Under the pieces are notes generated by a model. The model did no database searches. It was not told the DNA's origin and saw only the letters and a list, made by a program, of their open reading frames with translations. A program made the translations under genes and the position numbers. A stretch of DNA of 64,000 nucleotides from positions 265,673 through 329,672 of the forward strand of contig CAJNYU010002478.1 in assembly GCA_905331475.1 (NCBI GenBank), read 5' to 3'. Source of the DNA: Rotaria socialis. Lineage: Eukaryota > Rotifera > Eurotatoria > Philodinida > Philodinidae. This document shows positions 36,630 to 55,215 of the stretch, piece after piece (positions within the stretch are counted from its first letter, which is position 1; each line of letters opens with the position of its first letter).

Positions 36630-39600
36630 ATGTCGATCATTCGATATCGATTTAAAGCAGACAAAAATTTTGAATCAGTAAATATCGATGGTATGAATTG
36701 TTCTCTTGGAGAACTTAAACGTTTAATTGCTGCAAAATTATCACGTTCAGGAAGTTACTATCCTAAAGATGATTATGATTTGATCATAAGCAATGCCAAC
36801 ACTCATGAAGGTTCGTTAGAAATTTTTTTATCTCGCTAAAATTATTATCCTCTCTTTTGTCCAGAATATAGAGATAATTCGGATTTAATACCTCGTAATG
36901 CAAGTGTTATCGTCGCTCGACGTATGCGTGGAGCAGTTGATACATTAACACCATTATCACATCAAAAACCGGTTGCTTCATCAGACGATATCGTGAAAGA
37001 GTAAGATTATTTTACTAGTTGAAAAAATAATTAAAGTCTTTATTTTCCTTCCTTCTTTCGTATCGTAGTATTCTTCTACCTGCCATTATGCATCACAATC
37101 AAAATGCTGCAACAATGTCAGGAACATCATCATCAACGGTTGAAACAAATATGGCTTCGGTGAAAAAGAATCCAGAAGTACATACACGATTAGAATAAAA
37201 CATTTTAACTAAATTTTTCAATATTCTAGTCGACAAGTAATACATCATCATCATCAAAAGAAATGACTGAAGGTGAATTAATTAAAGAAATTCAAATGGG
37301 TTCTCAAGCTCGTTATGTGTAAGATATTCTTGTCTTCCTTTTTTCCTTCAACTGAATACTCTAATTCACATGGTCTATTTTTTTTTATAGAACACCACAA
37401 CCATCGTATCGTACAAATCTATTTGTTTGTCATAATTGTAAACAGCCTGGCCATATAAAAAGTCAATGCCCTTTGATGCTGGTAGGTTTTTAGGTTTGAA
37501 TCGATGTAACATAGAGTAAAGATTATTCACCCTGAACAGTTTTTTGTATTGAGTAATTCCCCGGAAATGAGCCCTTTGTTGTCATGAATAGTATGTATTT
37601 TGCTTTGCTCTATTAACAACGAAAGCCGTTGTAATGCACACAGCAGATGTTTCAGCATTCACATGCAGAACAGCAAAAGGAATAATGTTATCTGCATTGT
37701 ATTATGATAAGGAGTCGTCGGATACATATGATAAAAAGAAAGACTAGTCACGAACATTGAATAGAGACAAAAAAAAATTAAACAAATGCAACAATATTCA
37801 TTGTAACATCTTATTTTCTTCGTTTAATCAACTTTGTAAAGTGAAAGGATTTTAGCTTGTGTTGCTTTGTGTTGAAAGTAAATATTTGAATAAAATAATT
37901 ATTAAAAACAAAACAAAATAAACATTGCATAATGTTGGTGAAAACTTCTTCCGCGAAGTCTAATAAATACTAATACCAATGGTGCGTAGATTGGTGATTT
38001 TATTGTATATATTCAACTCAGTCCTGCTTGATGTTCTTATTTTTTTCTTATTTTTTTAAAATGTATATTAATTTATTCAATCATTCATAATAAACAATCC
38101 TAGAAACAATCATAATACATTTATATACACACAATTCACTTTATAACTATAGAAATAATAATCTTTTAATAATCAATGAGTTTTTATATGACATTTTTTG
38201 AATTTTCAGCAATCATCCAATTCGAATTCGAGTGGTAATACCTCGAATATATCATCATCAGCAAATGATGCATCCTTGTCAACAAATTCAAATTCTAATA
38301 GACAATCTCACGCACATCCATCACATATTGTTACACGCAATGCACCATATCCGATGTCCTATCATCGTGGAAATCGTGGTCACCGTGGTGCTGGTCACCC
38401 ACGTGGCGAACCACAACCTAAGAAAACTACAGGTATCCCACGTGATCGTCTTATTCCGGTTCCAAAACATATACCTGGTGCACTGAGAGATCAAACTGGC
38501 ACTTCAGTTGTACCAAAACCAATGGCGTAAGTCAATCAATGTTAATAAATGAAAAACAAGAAATTTCCATTTTACGAATCATCATCATGAGCAAAAAGAA
38601 TTATTAAGAGCAGAATTTAAATTGCATTCAATTTTTAAATTGAAATTGAGATGAAACTTTTCTCGCTTTTAGGCTATGCAAAAGTAGCTTTAGTCAAAAA
38701 CTAAGATTGTATTTTCATGCTTTGACTTAGAATTAGTTCATGACTGTGATACTTGAAATTTTTTCGTATTTAATCATACATCTTTAGGCATTCAACTTAT
38801 CAACAAGATATTATGTAAAAGTAAATGGCGGAAATCCTTGTTGTAAAATAAATTTCTTTTTCAACACCTATATTTGCTCATGATGTTGAATCATTTCGAT
38901 TAAAGTGAAAATTATCGGCAACTTCTGATCAAAAACATGTTCGAAATATTTCTAATTGTGTGGTTATTGTTTTAGAGAACTATTTGTCGCCAGAATCGAA
39001 AAAAAGAAAGATGCATTAGCTCTATTGGCACAACAGACCGATGAGAAAGGTGTTTCATTGCCGATATCGTCGTCATCAAAATCGACTGATAATGAACTTC
39101 CACCTAATGATCTTCTTTGTCCTCTATGTAAACAAGTTTATAATGATGCTGTTATTACACCGTGTTGTAATCTAAGTTTTTGTGATGACTGTAAGATAAA
39201 TAAAATTTTCCATAATAAATATAGATTTATTAATTTTTGGTTTGAATAGGCATTCGTACAGCTTTGATTGAAAGTTCTGAACATGAATGTCCTCATTGTC
39301 ATTGTCAACATGTAGCGATTGATCAGATAAATCCAAATTTATATTTACGAAATCATATCAAACGTTGGTACGAAGGGCAGAATCAATCGTCGTATTCAAA
39401 TTTGTCTCAATCACAACATTCAGCTCATACATTAGATCAAGATGTTGATACAACACCAACAAGTCATCAAAGCTCTAATGATGTTGATGAGTATGATCCA
39501 ACCACTCCACAACAACCTGTTGTTCCAATCAAAACAGCACCTATTATTATAAAAATGCAATCACTTGGAAAAGCACAATCACCACCACCACCACCAATTG

Positions 39601-41611
39601 TTTCAACTCGACCAGCTGATATGACATTTGAAGATGAAAAAACATCTGAAATAGATCAAACAATACCGAAGTTTGTTATTTTAGTTTTTATAATTCTATA
39701 AAATAATTTTTAAATTTATTTCAGTCAAAAAGATGTTAGCGTAATGGAACAAACAACAGAATCATTTTCATCATCGACTATTAATGACAGTAAGTCATTG
39801 AATTTTCGTTTTATCCATTACGATCCAAATAAAAAAATTTTGTAGTATACAGACTAACCTTTTTGCTTTCACCATAAATATTTTTGTTATCAATTAAATA
39901 TGAATAACCTTTCGCTCTAGAGCGCATATCAGTCAGTTTTGCTTATTGGATTCTTTGCACATTAGGTAAAGAAACGATGAAAACATGAATTGTAAAATAA
40001 ATGCAGCAAACTTATTATTTAGAGATTTTGAAAATACATTAAATCTTACCACCTGAAATTTTAACTTCATTGTACTCGTTCGAATAGGTTTTTCTCTAAA
40101 TTTCTCAAATTTATTTTTTTTCAAGTTGAGAAAGCAGAACGTGAAATTCCGTCATCTCAAGTTGCATCTGTAAACACAATTTATTCGTCACCATCACTTG
40201 CAACAACTATCGCACCAACAAATCCTGTTATTCCTCATTATTATTCAGTCCCTCCACATCAAAATGTTATGTATCCTCATCATATTCCACCAACAACATC
40301 CAACGGTCTTTATCAAATACAGCCGTAAGTGTCTTTGCTCAACGACGGAGAAAGAACCATTTTTGATTTTTTTAACTTAGAAATTATTATCCACCACCAA
40401 TGGGAGTTCGTTATCCACCTGCTGGTATGCATCATTATCCTGCATATGCACCAGCTCCACCAATTCATCACCATCATCATCCTCCACCACCACCTCCTCC
40501 AATTGTTGCTCCACCACACATTTCGACAAATGGATACAATCTACCTGCTTTTCATCCTCATACAGCTGCACCGTATACATCAACGTCAACATTTATTGCT
40601 CATCATCAAACGGCAACTCAACCAATATCTACAGCGCTTTCGGAAAATGAATTTTATATGAAACAACGATATTTTCAACGAATGTAAGAATCTATTTTCA
40701 TTGTTTGATGTTACAACATTTATTTTTTAAACTTTAGCCAACAGTCCCCTAGTCGTCGTCGTTCGCGTTCTTCGTCGTATTCATCTTATTCAAGCAGGTA
40801 AAATAACTTTTATTCTTTTAGAATAAAAAAAAAATGAAGAATCATTTCATGTTTTTTCAGTGATTCTCGTAGCTCCTCACGGTCACGTTATAATCGTCGT
40901 CGTCGATCATCTCGTAGTCGAAGTCGTCATCGTGTAAAATCACCAGTACGAGATAATCGTCGTCAGCGACGATCATCTTCTTATCGAAACCGACGAAGAC
41001 CCATTGACAGTAAAGACAAGCCATCATCAAAATATCGACGGTAAACATTGAGGAAAAAACAAAACATATTCTTTTCTAAATTCGATTTCGAATAGATCAC
41101 CACCACCAAGACCATCTCGAGATAATGAGAGACGGCGTTCGCCTCGTCCACCACCTACTATTCAACAATCTACACAACGTACGATTGTCTATTTACAAGA
41201 ATCTTCACATTCGAGGTAGCGAAAAAACTTTTTGGAAATTGATTTCCTATTGACGATATTAGTTTGTTTAGTCGAGATCGTCGTCGAACAAGAAGTCGTT
41301 CACGTGAAATTGATGATCGTGTTAATTCTTCATCGAAAAAAGAACAACAACCACAAGCAGAACCAAAAGTTTCTTCGTCTGCTTCACCCTCAGTACGAGC
41401 ACCGACAACTCTTTCGTCGAAAATTGAAACTGTGGTAGAAGAAACACTGGGAAAAGTTCAAGAAGAAAATTCCAAAAATGGGAAAAAGCATAAGAAACAT
41501 AAAAAACATCGTCATTCAAGTTCGAAAAGTAAAAAGCGTCATCGAAGTAAAGATAAAGACAAAAAGACCATCGTTGATACAACAACATCTGTCATTGAAA
41601 TTCATTCATAA
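36630..41611 (+). CDS. RBBP6: RBBP6-type E3 ubiquitin ligase / pre-mRNA 3'-processing factor
   Basis: RBBP6 (Mpe1 in yeast) is a component of the cleavage and polyadenylation machinery and a RING ubiquitin ligase in the nucleus. Fifteen exons in phase: 36630-36810, 36865-37000, 37069-37177, 37230-37318, 37391-37481, 38210-38526, 38976-39190, 39250-39670, 39725-39789, 40126-40324, 40381-40683, 40738-40797, 40861-41040, 41096-41215, 41272-41611, giving 941 residues. Order: DWNN ubiquitin-like domain 1-76 (MSIIRYRFKADKNFESVNID, SVIVARRM); CCHC zinc knuckle about 185-198 (CHNCKQPGHIKSQC); RING/U-box about 356-415 (CPLCKQVYNDAVITPCC, ECPHCHC); Pro/His-rich region; RS-rich region; basic C-terminus (KKHKKHKKHRH). 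It is much shorter than vertebrate RBBP6 and lacks the long p53/Rb-binding part, like other invertebrate forms. The ATG at 36630 begins the DWNN fold; the in-frame stretch upstream has no ATG. Intron 5 is unusually long (728 bp). Confidence 0.96.
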
Positions 41612-41734
41612 TAACTAATTTTGCTTTCTCATGTTATATATATATATATATATTATGTCGGAAAGAATTCTTTTCATGTATTTGTTTTTTCTGTTCTATT
41701 TGTTAATTTGTTTTTTTTTCGTTTTCGCCAGAAA

Positions 41735-41740
41735 AATAAA
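41735..41740 (+). terminator. Poly(A) signal of RBBP6
   Basis: AATAAA lies about 124 bp after the RBBP6 stop, downstream of a (TA)n run and a T-rich tract. Confidence 0.55.
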
Positions 41741-42348
41741 GTATATTGATGAAACGCTATCTCAATTTACAAGTTTTTGATTGAAAATATGAAAAACCTA
41801 ATATTATGATTTTAACAGAATGCTTTCGAAATTTCAGTAGAACCTTGAAAATGAATAAACATCTTTTCAATTATATTTTAATCATATATAATATTTTCGT
41901 TCTTATCATCTAAATCCTTCACCGTGACGTGTTTCAGCAACAATGTACACAGTATGTCCGACAGAAATAACCTTGGAATAAGAATAATATTGTGCAGATC
42001 TATTTTACGATCATTCCAATTAGCTTTCGTGTTAAAACACAGTCAAAAATAAGCGAAATAAAAATGTAAGAAATTTTTTTCACACAAATGGGAATATTTC
42101 TTTTCGACTGATAGGAATAGATATTACTATTTCATGAATTGAATATAATTTTTAAAAGCATACTTATCAAGTGTTTCTTTTTTTCATTAATTATTCTTGA
42201 AATTTTATTCAATCATGTTTTTTATTCTTCATTATGATTTCGATATGCATTCATCATCTAAATCAATGACTTGACAGTGATGCTTTTCCATTAATCTTCT
42301 TCAATCAGTGAAACCTGAAATATTCATCGTATTGAGATCAATATTGGC

Positions 42349-42379
<31 letters not shown>

Positions 42380-44258
42380 CTGAGGATATTGCATTCCATA
42401 GAAAAAAAAGTTAATTAATGACTTTTCACTTAATTTTTTCGGCAAATAATACTATTGATCAAATTTTGTTGTGGTATTAATATTAGAAAAATTCAATATG
42501 ACTATTTTTATGCACTTGTAAAGGATAATTAACAAAATAAATCAGACAACCGATATCAATATATCCATAGCGTGACTTCACAAGTTCACTTAAAATTTCC
42601 TGGCACTGTGTCGTGACTGAGTATCTCTTAATAAATTGTTATTGACTAGTCATGTTCTATGGCAAGATAATTTCGATCTATAATTAAATCTTTCTACAAT
42701 GACAATTTGTAGCAACTAATAGAAATTGAGTTTGTGAACAAAAAGGAAATCAAGGTTTTTACTGTGAATCATATATTGTTAAGTAATACAGCTATAGGAT
42801 TTCCATTTATCTGCCATTTCAATAACAAATAATTGTCGCGAATATTCAAATAATATTTGCCTTCAGAATTAGACCATTGCAATATTTCAAATATCTTCTT
42901 GGCCTTTTTTTTCTTAAATCAGAAAAGCCAATGTTTAACAAAAAACATTTTGAAATCTGACAAATTTAACAACAACGTAAATTTAAGAAATGTAATCAGA
43001 GTTTTTCGAGTATTTTTTAAGTAATTTCAGAATCATAAATATAATTCACCGGTATTTTGAATGATTTTCAAAAAAGGAATCAAACTTCATTTTAATATAG
43101 TAAATTACTTTGAAATGGTACGTGGATTTTGTAGAAAAACTGGAACAGAGAAAAAATTTCTTTCTTCTATTAATGTTTAATTATCAATATCATTCTTGAC
43201 TTCGATAAATATAAAATGAACGAGTTTATGCGAATTAACCTTCGACTAATGTTTCTATCAATCATACTAAAACAACTGTGGAAACTATGTTTTCATCATT
43301 ATCTTCTAACGCCTTACTCCAGCAATATATCAGAAACCTCTACAACTAGAAATACTAAACTTACTAAAAAGCTTACAATAAGGATTGCAACTCTTACTGT
43401 AATTGATTTTCAATATGTGGCATCAACTTTTTCTGTCAAAATTTTGTTGAATAATAAAAATAAATATCAAAGATATGGTAGAACAGAAAACTGAAGTTAT
43501 GATGTTAATTCATGCATTTGTCTTCTTTTTGAATATATATATTCATAAATGAACGAATTCTATACTTTATCCTATAGAATGAAATGTAATAATTCTAACC
43601 AACGCAATCATTTTCTGCGAAGAATGAGTTCATGATACTCTTTTGTTTTATCGTATCATTTTGAAAACTTATACTGCTGAATCCTTCATATCAATTGATA
43701 TTATAATTTTTTTTTAATATTTAACATTCATTCGACACAATAATATGTTGTGGCCGATTCAATTTTAAGTACTTTAGTTATAATTAAGTGTAATGGTCTT
43801 GACATTTTTCTTTGTCGCTATCTCTTTATTCATACATCCCACCAATAATATTTTATGTCCAAGCTCTTCAAGAGGATTACTCATTTCCATGAATAAGTAT
43901 TACATAGTGAATAATATTCATTTCAGAGATAACGATTATTTAACAATCTAGATAGCATTAGTGTGCCAATGGCAAGACATTTTATTGCCGAAACGGTCTT
44001 ATGACAAATAGCGTCCTCTCTTCTGTTTCTACATTTGATTGGTGCATTATGCATTAACATGGATGTAATAATGATAAATTAAAAAAACTCCTGAATGGTC
44101 GGTCGGTTCGTGCTTCTCGACGAACAAACAGATGATCTTTTGTTCTCTTTCGTTTTTATGAGTATTTTGGATGTATTGACCATTCAACAATATGAAAGTG
44201 TATAATCGTTTATTTAGTTTGTAGATAATGTGGTGACTTGAACAAAGAGAATAATACT
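41741..44258. other. Intergenic, 2.5 kb
   Basis: AT-rich spacer between two + strand genes, with a (TA)n run near 42350-42374. The open frame at 43216-43494 has no domain or splice support. The Src promoter and 5' UTR should lie near the right end. Confidence 0.6.
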
Positions 44259-47974
<3,716 letters not shown>

Positions 47975-48339
47975 GCTACTATCAATTTTCGAGTTTTGCT
48001 ATCTTTTCTCAGGATGTTTCTTTTTCTTGCTTCCACTAATCAGAATGAATTTAGAGAAACAAACAAGTGACTGTCTTACAGAAATATTTTATTTCAATTA
48101 GTTTAAATTCTAATGTATATTTACAAAATGTACTTCTAAATTTGTCGTTTTCTTCTATTAGCCAGATATATCTTCAATAAGAAAAGCTTATTCATGACAA
48201 AACTTATAGAATTCTGTGCATCTTTTTTTTTATTGTCCGTGGTATGAATGTATAAATGAGTGATTTATTATTGTTGTTTTTTTGCAAGAAAAAAAATTAA
48301 TAAATTTGGTAAATGATAATCGTTCTGTTTTGTTTTCAG
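47975..48339. other. Short intergenic gap between SRC and STK38
   Basis: 365 bp of AT-rich DNA. TTTTCAG directly before the STK38 ATG looks like a splice acceptor, so an upstream 5' UTR exon of STK38 may lie here. Nothing else is seen. Confidence 0.5.
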
Positions 48340-51333
<2,994 letters not shown>

Positions 51334-51427
51334 TAATAACGATCACACCAATTCTATTTTTTGTTTTGTTATAAATGAACAGTATCGTTTATAATTAAAT
51401 TACATATATATAATAGAAACGTCCAAA

Positions 51428-51796
51428 CCCGTTGTTATATTTTTTTTCTGCGTTTTGTATATAAATAGAGCATGAATAATATCCTTTGATTAGTTTTTTG
51501 TTTCTAAAGACGTTCATAAATAAAATATTTCATCAGTTTTACGAAACTCTTGATGTATGAATGTAATTGCGTAAGATTATTTTTTTCTCTTTCTATGTTA
51601 TATATAGACATGTCAGAAGAAACAAAACATGACGCACAACTGATGGATAGCGACAGTGATGATTATGATGATGATATGAATTTTGACAACATCAAGCTAG
51701 AAGGTGAAACAAATAATGGAACTATTCAACAATCTATGAAACATTTTCAACCGACAAGCAAAACTTTATCAAAGTATGTTGAACAACATNTACTTA
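51428..51796 (+). repeat. Arm 1 of a near-identical inverted duplication
   Basis: About 365 bp match the complement of 54843-55215 almost perfectly. Only a couple of substitutions and a small length difference near the outer edge were seen. The arm covers RIOK1 5' flank, 5' UTR and first coding exon. The match runs through the N at 51790 (the intact copy has T there) and six further bases (TACTTA), then stops. Confidence 0.9.
51610..51773 (+). pseudogene. Truncated second copy of RIOK1 exon 1
   Basis: This is the same first exon as the intact gene at 55031-54868, with the same start ([18 protein letters not shown]) and the same donor AA|GTATGTTG. Only about 23 bp of intron follow before the sequence changes to something unrelated. 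No further RIOK1 exons exist on this strand, so it cannot make the kinase. It lies about 280 bp downstream of STK38 and on the same strand. It may be a real partial duplicate, or an artefact of joining allelic contigs at the N. Confidence 0.85.
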
Positions 51797-51911
51797 ATGA
51801 ATGCATTAAAAAACGCTTTGCCTATAATAAAATGTCATTAATAAGTCTATTTAGAGATTATTTCTCATAATAATGCGAGTAAATTTTGATCTTCCTTTTT
51901 CGAGCGCTAAT
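51791..51911. repeat. Direct repeat, copy 1 of the segment at the window's right end
   Basis: These 121 bases, from TACTTAATGAATGCATTAAA onward, are identical to 63880-64000. The second copy is cut by the window edge, so the repeat may be longer. It is AT-rich, with no gene. Confidence 0.97.
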
Positions 51912-52810
51912 TATACTCAAAAGAGAACTGCTTCAACAGAATTTCAACGATAGACTACATTCAGAATACAATAATACTCTAGTTGAGACTCTCCACCTTC
52001 CCGTTCTCAAACTATTAATAGCATAAATTACATCCGATTCAATAAAGACGAGAAAACTTCATCACATTCGACTTTTGACCAATCCAACGACGAATAGAAA
52101 CAAGAATCACATAGAATGTCATTGTCACGGATATTTGGCTATACTTCGCAATGAATGATGAATCATTATTCAACAGAATTATAGATTATTATCAATACAT
52201 TTATTGTAGAAAGATTAAGCACAAATTTTATCAGTGACGATGAATCTTCGGTTAAGCAAGTTTGAAGTACCCCTTCATGTTTTATATCCTTTAAAATCAA
52301 ATGCTCTTGTTCTTGTTCGTGTGTACGTTTTTGATTAAAACAAGATCGTGGATCATAAACAGTATATTTGAAATGGCGATAGAGTTGTTTTCAATGAAAT
52401 ATAAGGAGAATGAAACTCATCAGATCCAAAATCTATATGATGGCTGGATTATAACACGCGACATTTTAATCACCGCCACGCAGTATCGATCTCATTGAAC
52501 CTCACAAACCAGAGACTTGTTTAGTTTCCGGATTATATTAAGCAAAAGCGAACCGACCAAAAAAAAGTGCCAAGTCATTATCTCGCACGGATTTCTCGAA
52601 TAAATACAGACTATCTAGAAGAAGAATTCGTTTTATCTTTAAAGTCATGTGACTTGTTTTTTGAAGCATCTTAGAAATAGTATAACCTTGATATTGGAAT
52701 TGAAAATGAGAATGAGGATCCATTTACTTATGAATTCCATAAAAACGTATTTCATTTTTTTATTATGCCTGAATAACAACGTTTATTTGTTAACAAAACA
52801 AAAAATACAT
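51912..52810. other. Spacer between the rearrangement junction and RIOK1 3' end
   Basis: About 900 bp without coding signal. The open frames 52301-52498 and 52649-52843 have no domain. The origin of this block is uncertain because it follows the junction at 51790-51797. Confidence 0.5.
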
Positions 52811-55031
52811 TTATCCTTTTCTTTTTCTTTTATCTCCACCTAACCTTTCTGCTCTTTTCTTCACGTGTTTTGGTATTTTCGTTTTTCTTTTTTCTCGTTT
52901 CTCTTCTCTTATTGCTTGTTTTCTTAGTCGTTTCGATGTTGGCGATTCATCTCGAGGTCTAACATTTCCTTTTGCTAGCGATTGTTCTTCTTGATCTTCT
53001 TTTGCTGATGCATAATCACTTGAATCATCATCATCATCATCGGAACTTGAAGAACTAGTAATACTATTTGAATCATCGTTTTCGTCTTCGAGAATTTTCG
53101 GTACTAAGCGAGCTTCCGTCATTGTTTCGTTCATTCCTAATATAGTTGATAATTGACGAAAATCTTTTGATGACGTTTCACATATATCATCTAATGTTTG
53201 TGGAATAAATATCCGTTCAAACACTCTTTCATCGACTTCGTCGGTTGTTTCATTGGCTGATCGATGTTCAGCTTGTTCCATGATTCTATCGAGATAAGCT
53301 TGTTCATTTGAATCAGTAATTGTTGGATCTGTTATATAATTGAACAATTGTTGCATTGTTAAGATTGTTTTTAGTGTATACCGTTTCGCAAAATAATCTG
53401 TTACATTGCGGCAATCCAATCGAAGAAATTCAAGAGCATTTGGATGTGCTTGCTCAACTGATTGAGAAACATCAATAACATATAATTCTTTTTTTGAATC
53501 AAGTAATAAATTAAACTCAGATAGATCCGCGTGGATTAATTTGCACTTAACGAACATTACTCGCATGTAATGAATTAATTTCAGGTAAAGTGAAAACGCT
53601 TCAGATTCATCTAATGGTACAGAATCTTTTAGTTTAGTAGCTGGCCAACCATTTTCACCTATAATAGAATTTTACAGTTCAAGCTGTTCGAAAAACAATT
53701 GAAATCTTTCAAAGTCAAGTTGAATTGCTGATACTATTAAGAGATTCAACATAACCTATGTGTTGGACTTAATACACACAGATAGTTCCTTTTGCGTAAG
53801 AAAACATTTTCAAAATTCAAATCGTGTAATCATCAAGATCATTGTTTTGTCTAAGAATCTGTAAAAAGAACTGCAGAACTTCATGTGAAAACAAAACTCC
53901 AATGAATACTAGTGTTTACTATGATGTTCCAAGGAAAATAAACGTCAGTGTTCTTTAAGATGGTCGAAACGAAACTGAATGATATGAATATAAAGAGCAA
54001 TGCATTCGAATAGTCTAATTACACCACAGATTTTAACTGTTAACCAAATAAATAAGAGTTCTACCTTGTTTTTCACGATAGCTTATCAATATTTTGGACT
54101 ATTTTATTAACGAAATTGAGTCTTGCTACTGACCAGTATACTCATATTTCAGGTAAATTCTAAAAATTGGAAAATCTAAGACGGTAATACAATCAAATTT
54201 AACAATTAATATTCAAAATTTTCAATAGCATTGACACAATTCGAAATATAACAACATTTCGATCTATCTACTAAAACTCTTCACTGAAGTGTGTCTTCAA
54301 TTTACATTGAACTTTTCATTATAATGAGTCTTACCGATAAATTCCATAACGAGCACATGATTTTTAAGTGCAATGGGCTTTGGACACGGAATTCCATTGG
54401 TATATAAACGTGATAAATTTCTGTACTCTTTTTCTGCCCATAATCGAACCATTTTTCTTGGATTATGTCTTGAATAACCGTGTCGAAAACGATATTCACC
54501 GGTAACATATCTATCTCGGTCCTTAAAGACAAGTATTGATGTTTTGAAAACTTTAATAGCTCGATGTTCGTTGTTATTTGTTTTTGCATAATAAACATTG
54601 GCTTCTTTTCCGGTCGATATACAACCATTAATTTCGTCGACTAAGCCTTGCTGAAGAAATTTAAATAGAATTAAACGTGTACGTGGATCAAGAACTTGTT
54701 CAACAGTTGCACGATCATGTTTATCTTTCGAACGATATTTTCCATCATCGACATGACCTGTGCGAGGTGAATATGGACTCACATCAATTTTGTCGACATA
54801 TCTTAAATCAATTAGTTGCGTTTTCATTTTGTTTCATATGAAAATAAGTAAATGTTGTTCAACATACTTTGATAAAGTTTTGCTTGTCGGTTGAAAATGT
54901 TTCATAGATTGTTGAATAGTTCCATTATTTGTTTCACCTTCTAGCTTGATGTTGTCAAAATTCATATCATCATCATAATCATCACTGTCGCTATCCATCA
55001 GTTGTGCGTCATGTTTTGTTTCTTCTGACAT
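52811..55031 (-). CDS. RIOK1: Atypical RIO kinase 1
   Basis: RIOK1 is a cytoplasmic atypical kinase/ATPase needed for late maturation of the 40S ribosomal subunit. It is also a PRMT5 adaptor. Three exons in phase, 55031-54868, 54801-54335 and 53658-52811, give 492 residues. The acidic N-terminus ([14 protein letters not shown]) is followed by the RIO domain: [20 protein letters not shown], the ATP-loop motif [59 protein letters not shown], catalytic HADLSEFN and metal-binding IDVSQSVEQ, then [12 protein letters not shown] and TDPTI. An acidic Ser/Asp stretch and the basic C-terminus [15 protein letters not shown] match RIOK1 rather than RIOK2/3. The gene is complete and undamaged. The 676-bp second intron is unusually long. 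Its first exon and upstream flank are duplicated in inverted orientation at 51428-51796. Confidence 0.96.
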
Positions 55032-55215
55032 GTCTATATATAACATAGAAAGAGAAAAAAATAATCTTACGCAATTACATTCATACATCAAGAGTTTCGT
55101 AAAACTGATGAAATATTTTATTAATGAACTTCTTTAGAAACAAAAAACTAATCAAAGGATATTATTCATGCTCTATTTATATACAAAACGCAGAAAAAAA
55201 GTATAACGGGTTTCG
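54843..55215 (-). repeat. Arm 2 of the inverted duplication (intact RIOK1 5' end)
   Basis: Partner of 51428-51796. The outer edge of similarity is near 55215, beyond which this copy continues into unrelated sequence instead of the STK38 3' end. The spacer between the arms is about 3.0 kb and contains the rest of RIOK1. Confidence 0.9.

Noticed and set aside
40313-40592. Minus-strand open frames rich in Trp/Met or Val/Asp opposite RBBP6
   Set aside because: They are shadows of the Pro/His-rich exon of RBBP6.
43216-43494. Open frame of 92 codons upstream of SRC
   Set aside because: No domain, no splice partners, and a composition expected from AT-rich DNA.
52301-52498. Open frame downstream of the N junction
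   Set aside because: No domain or splice support, and it sits in a block of uncertain origin.
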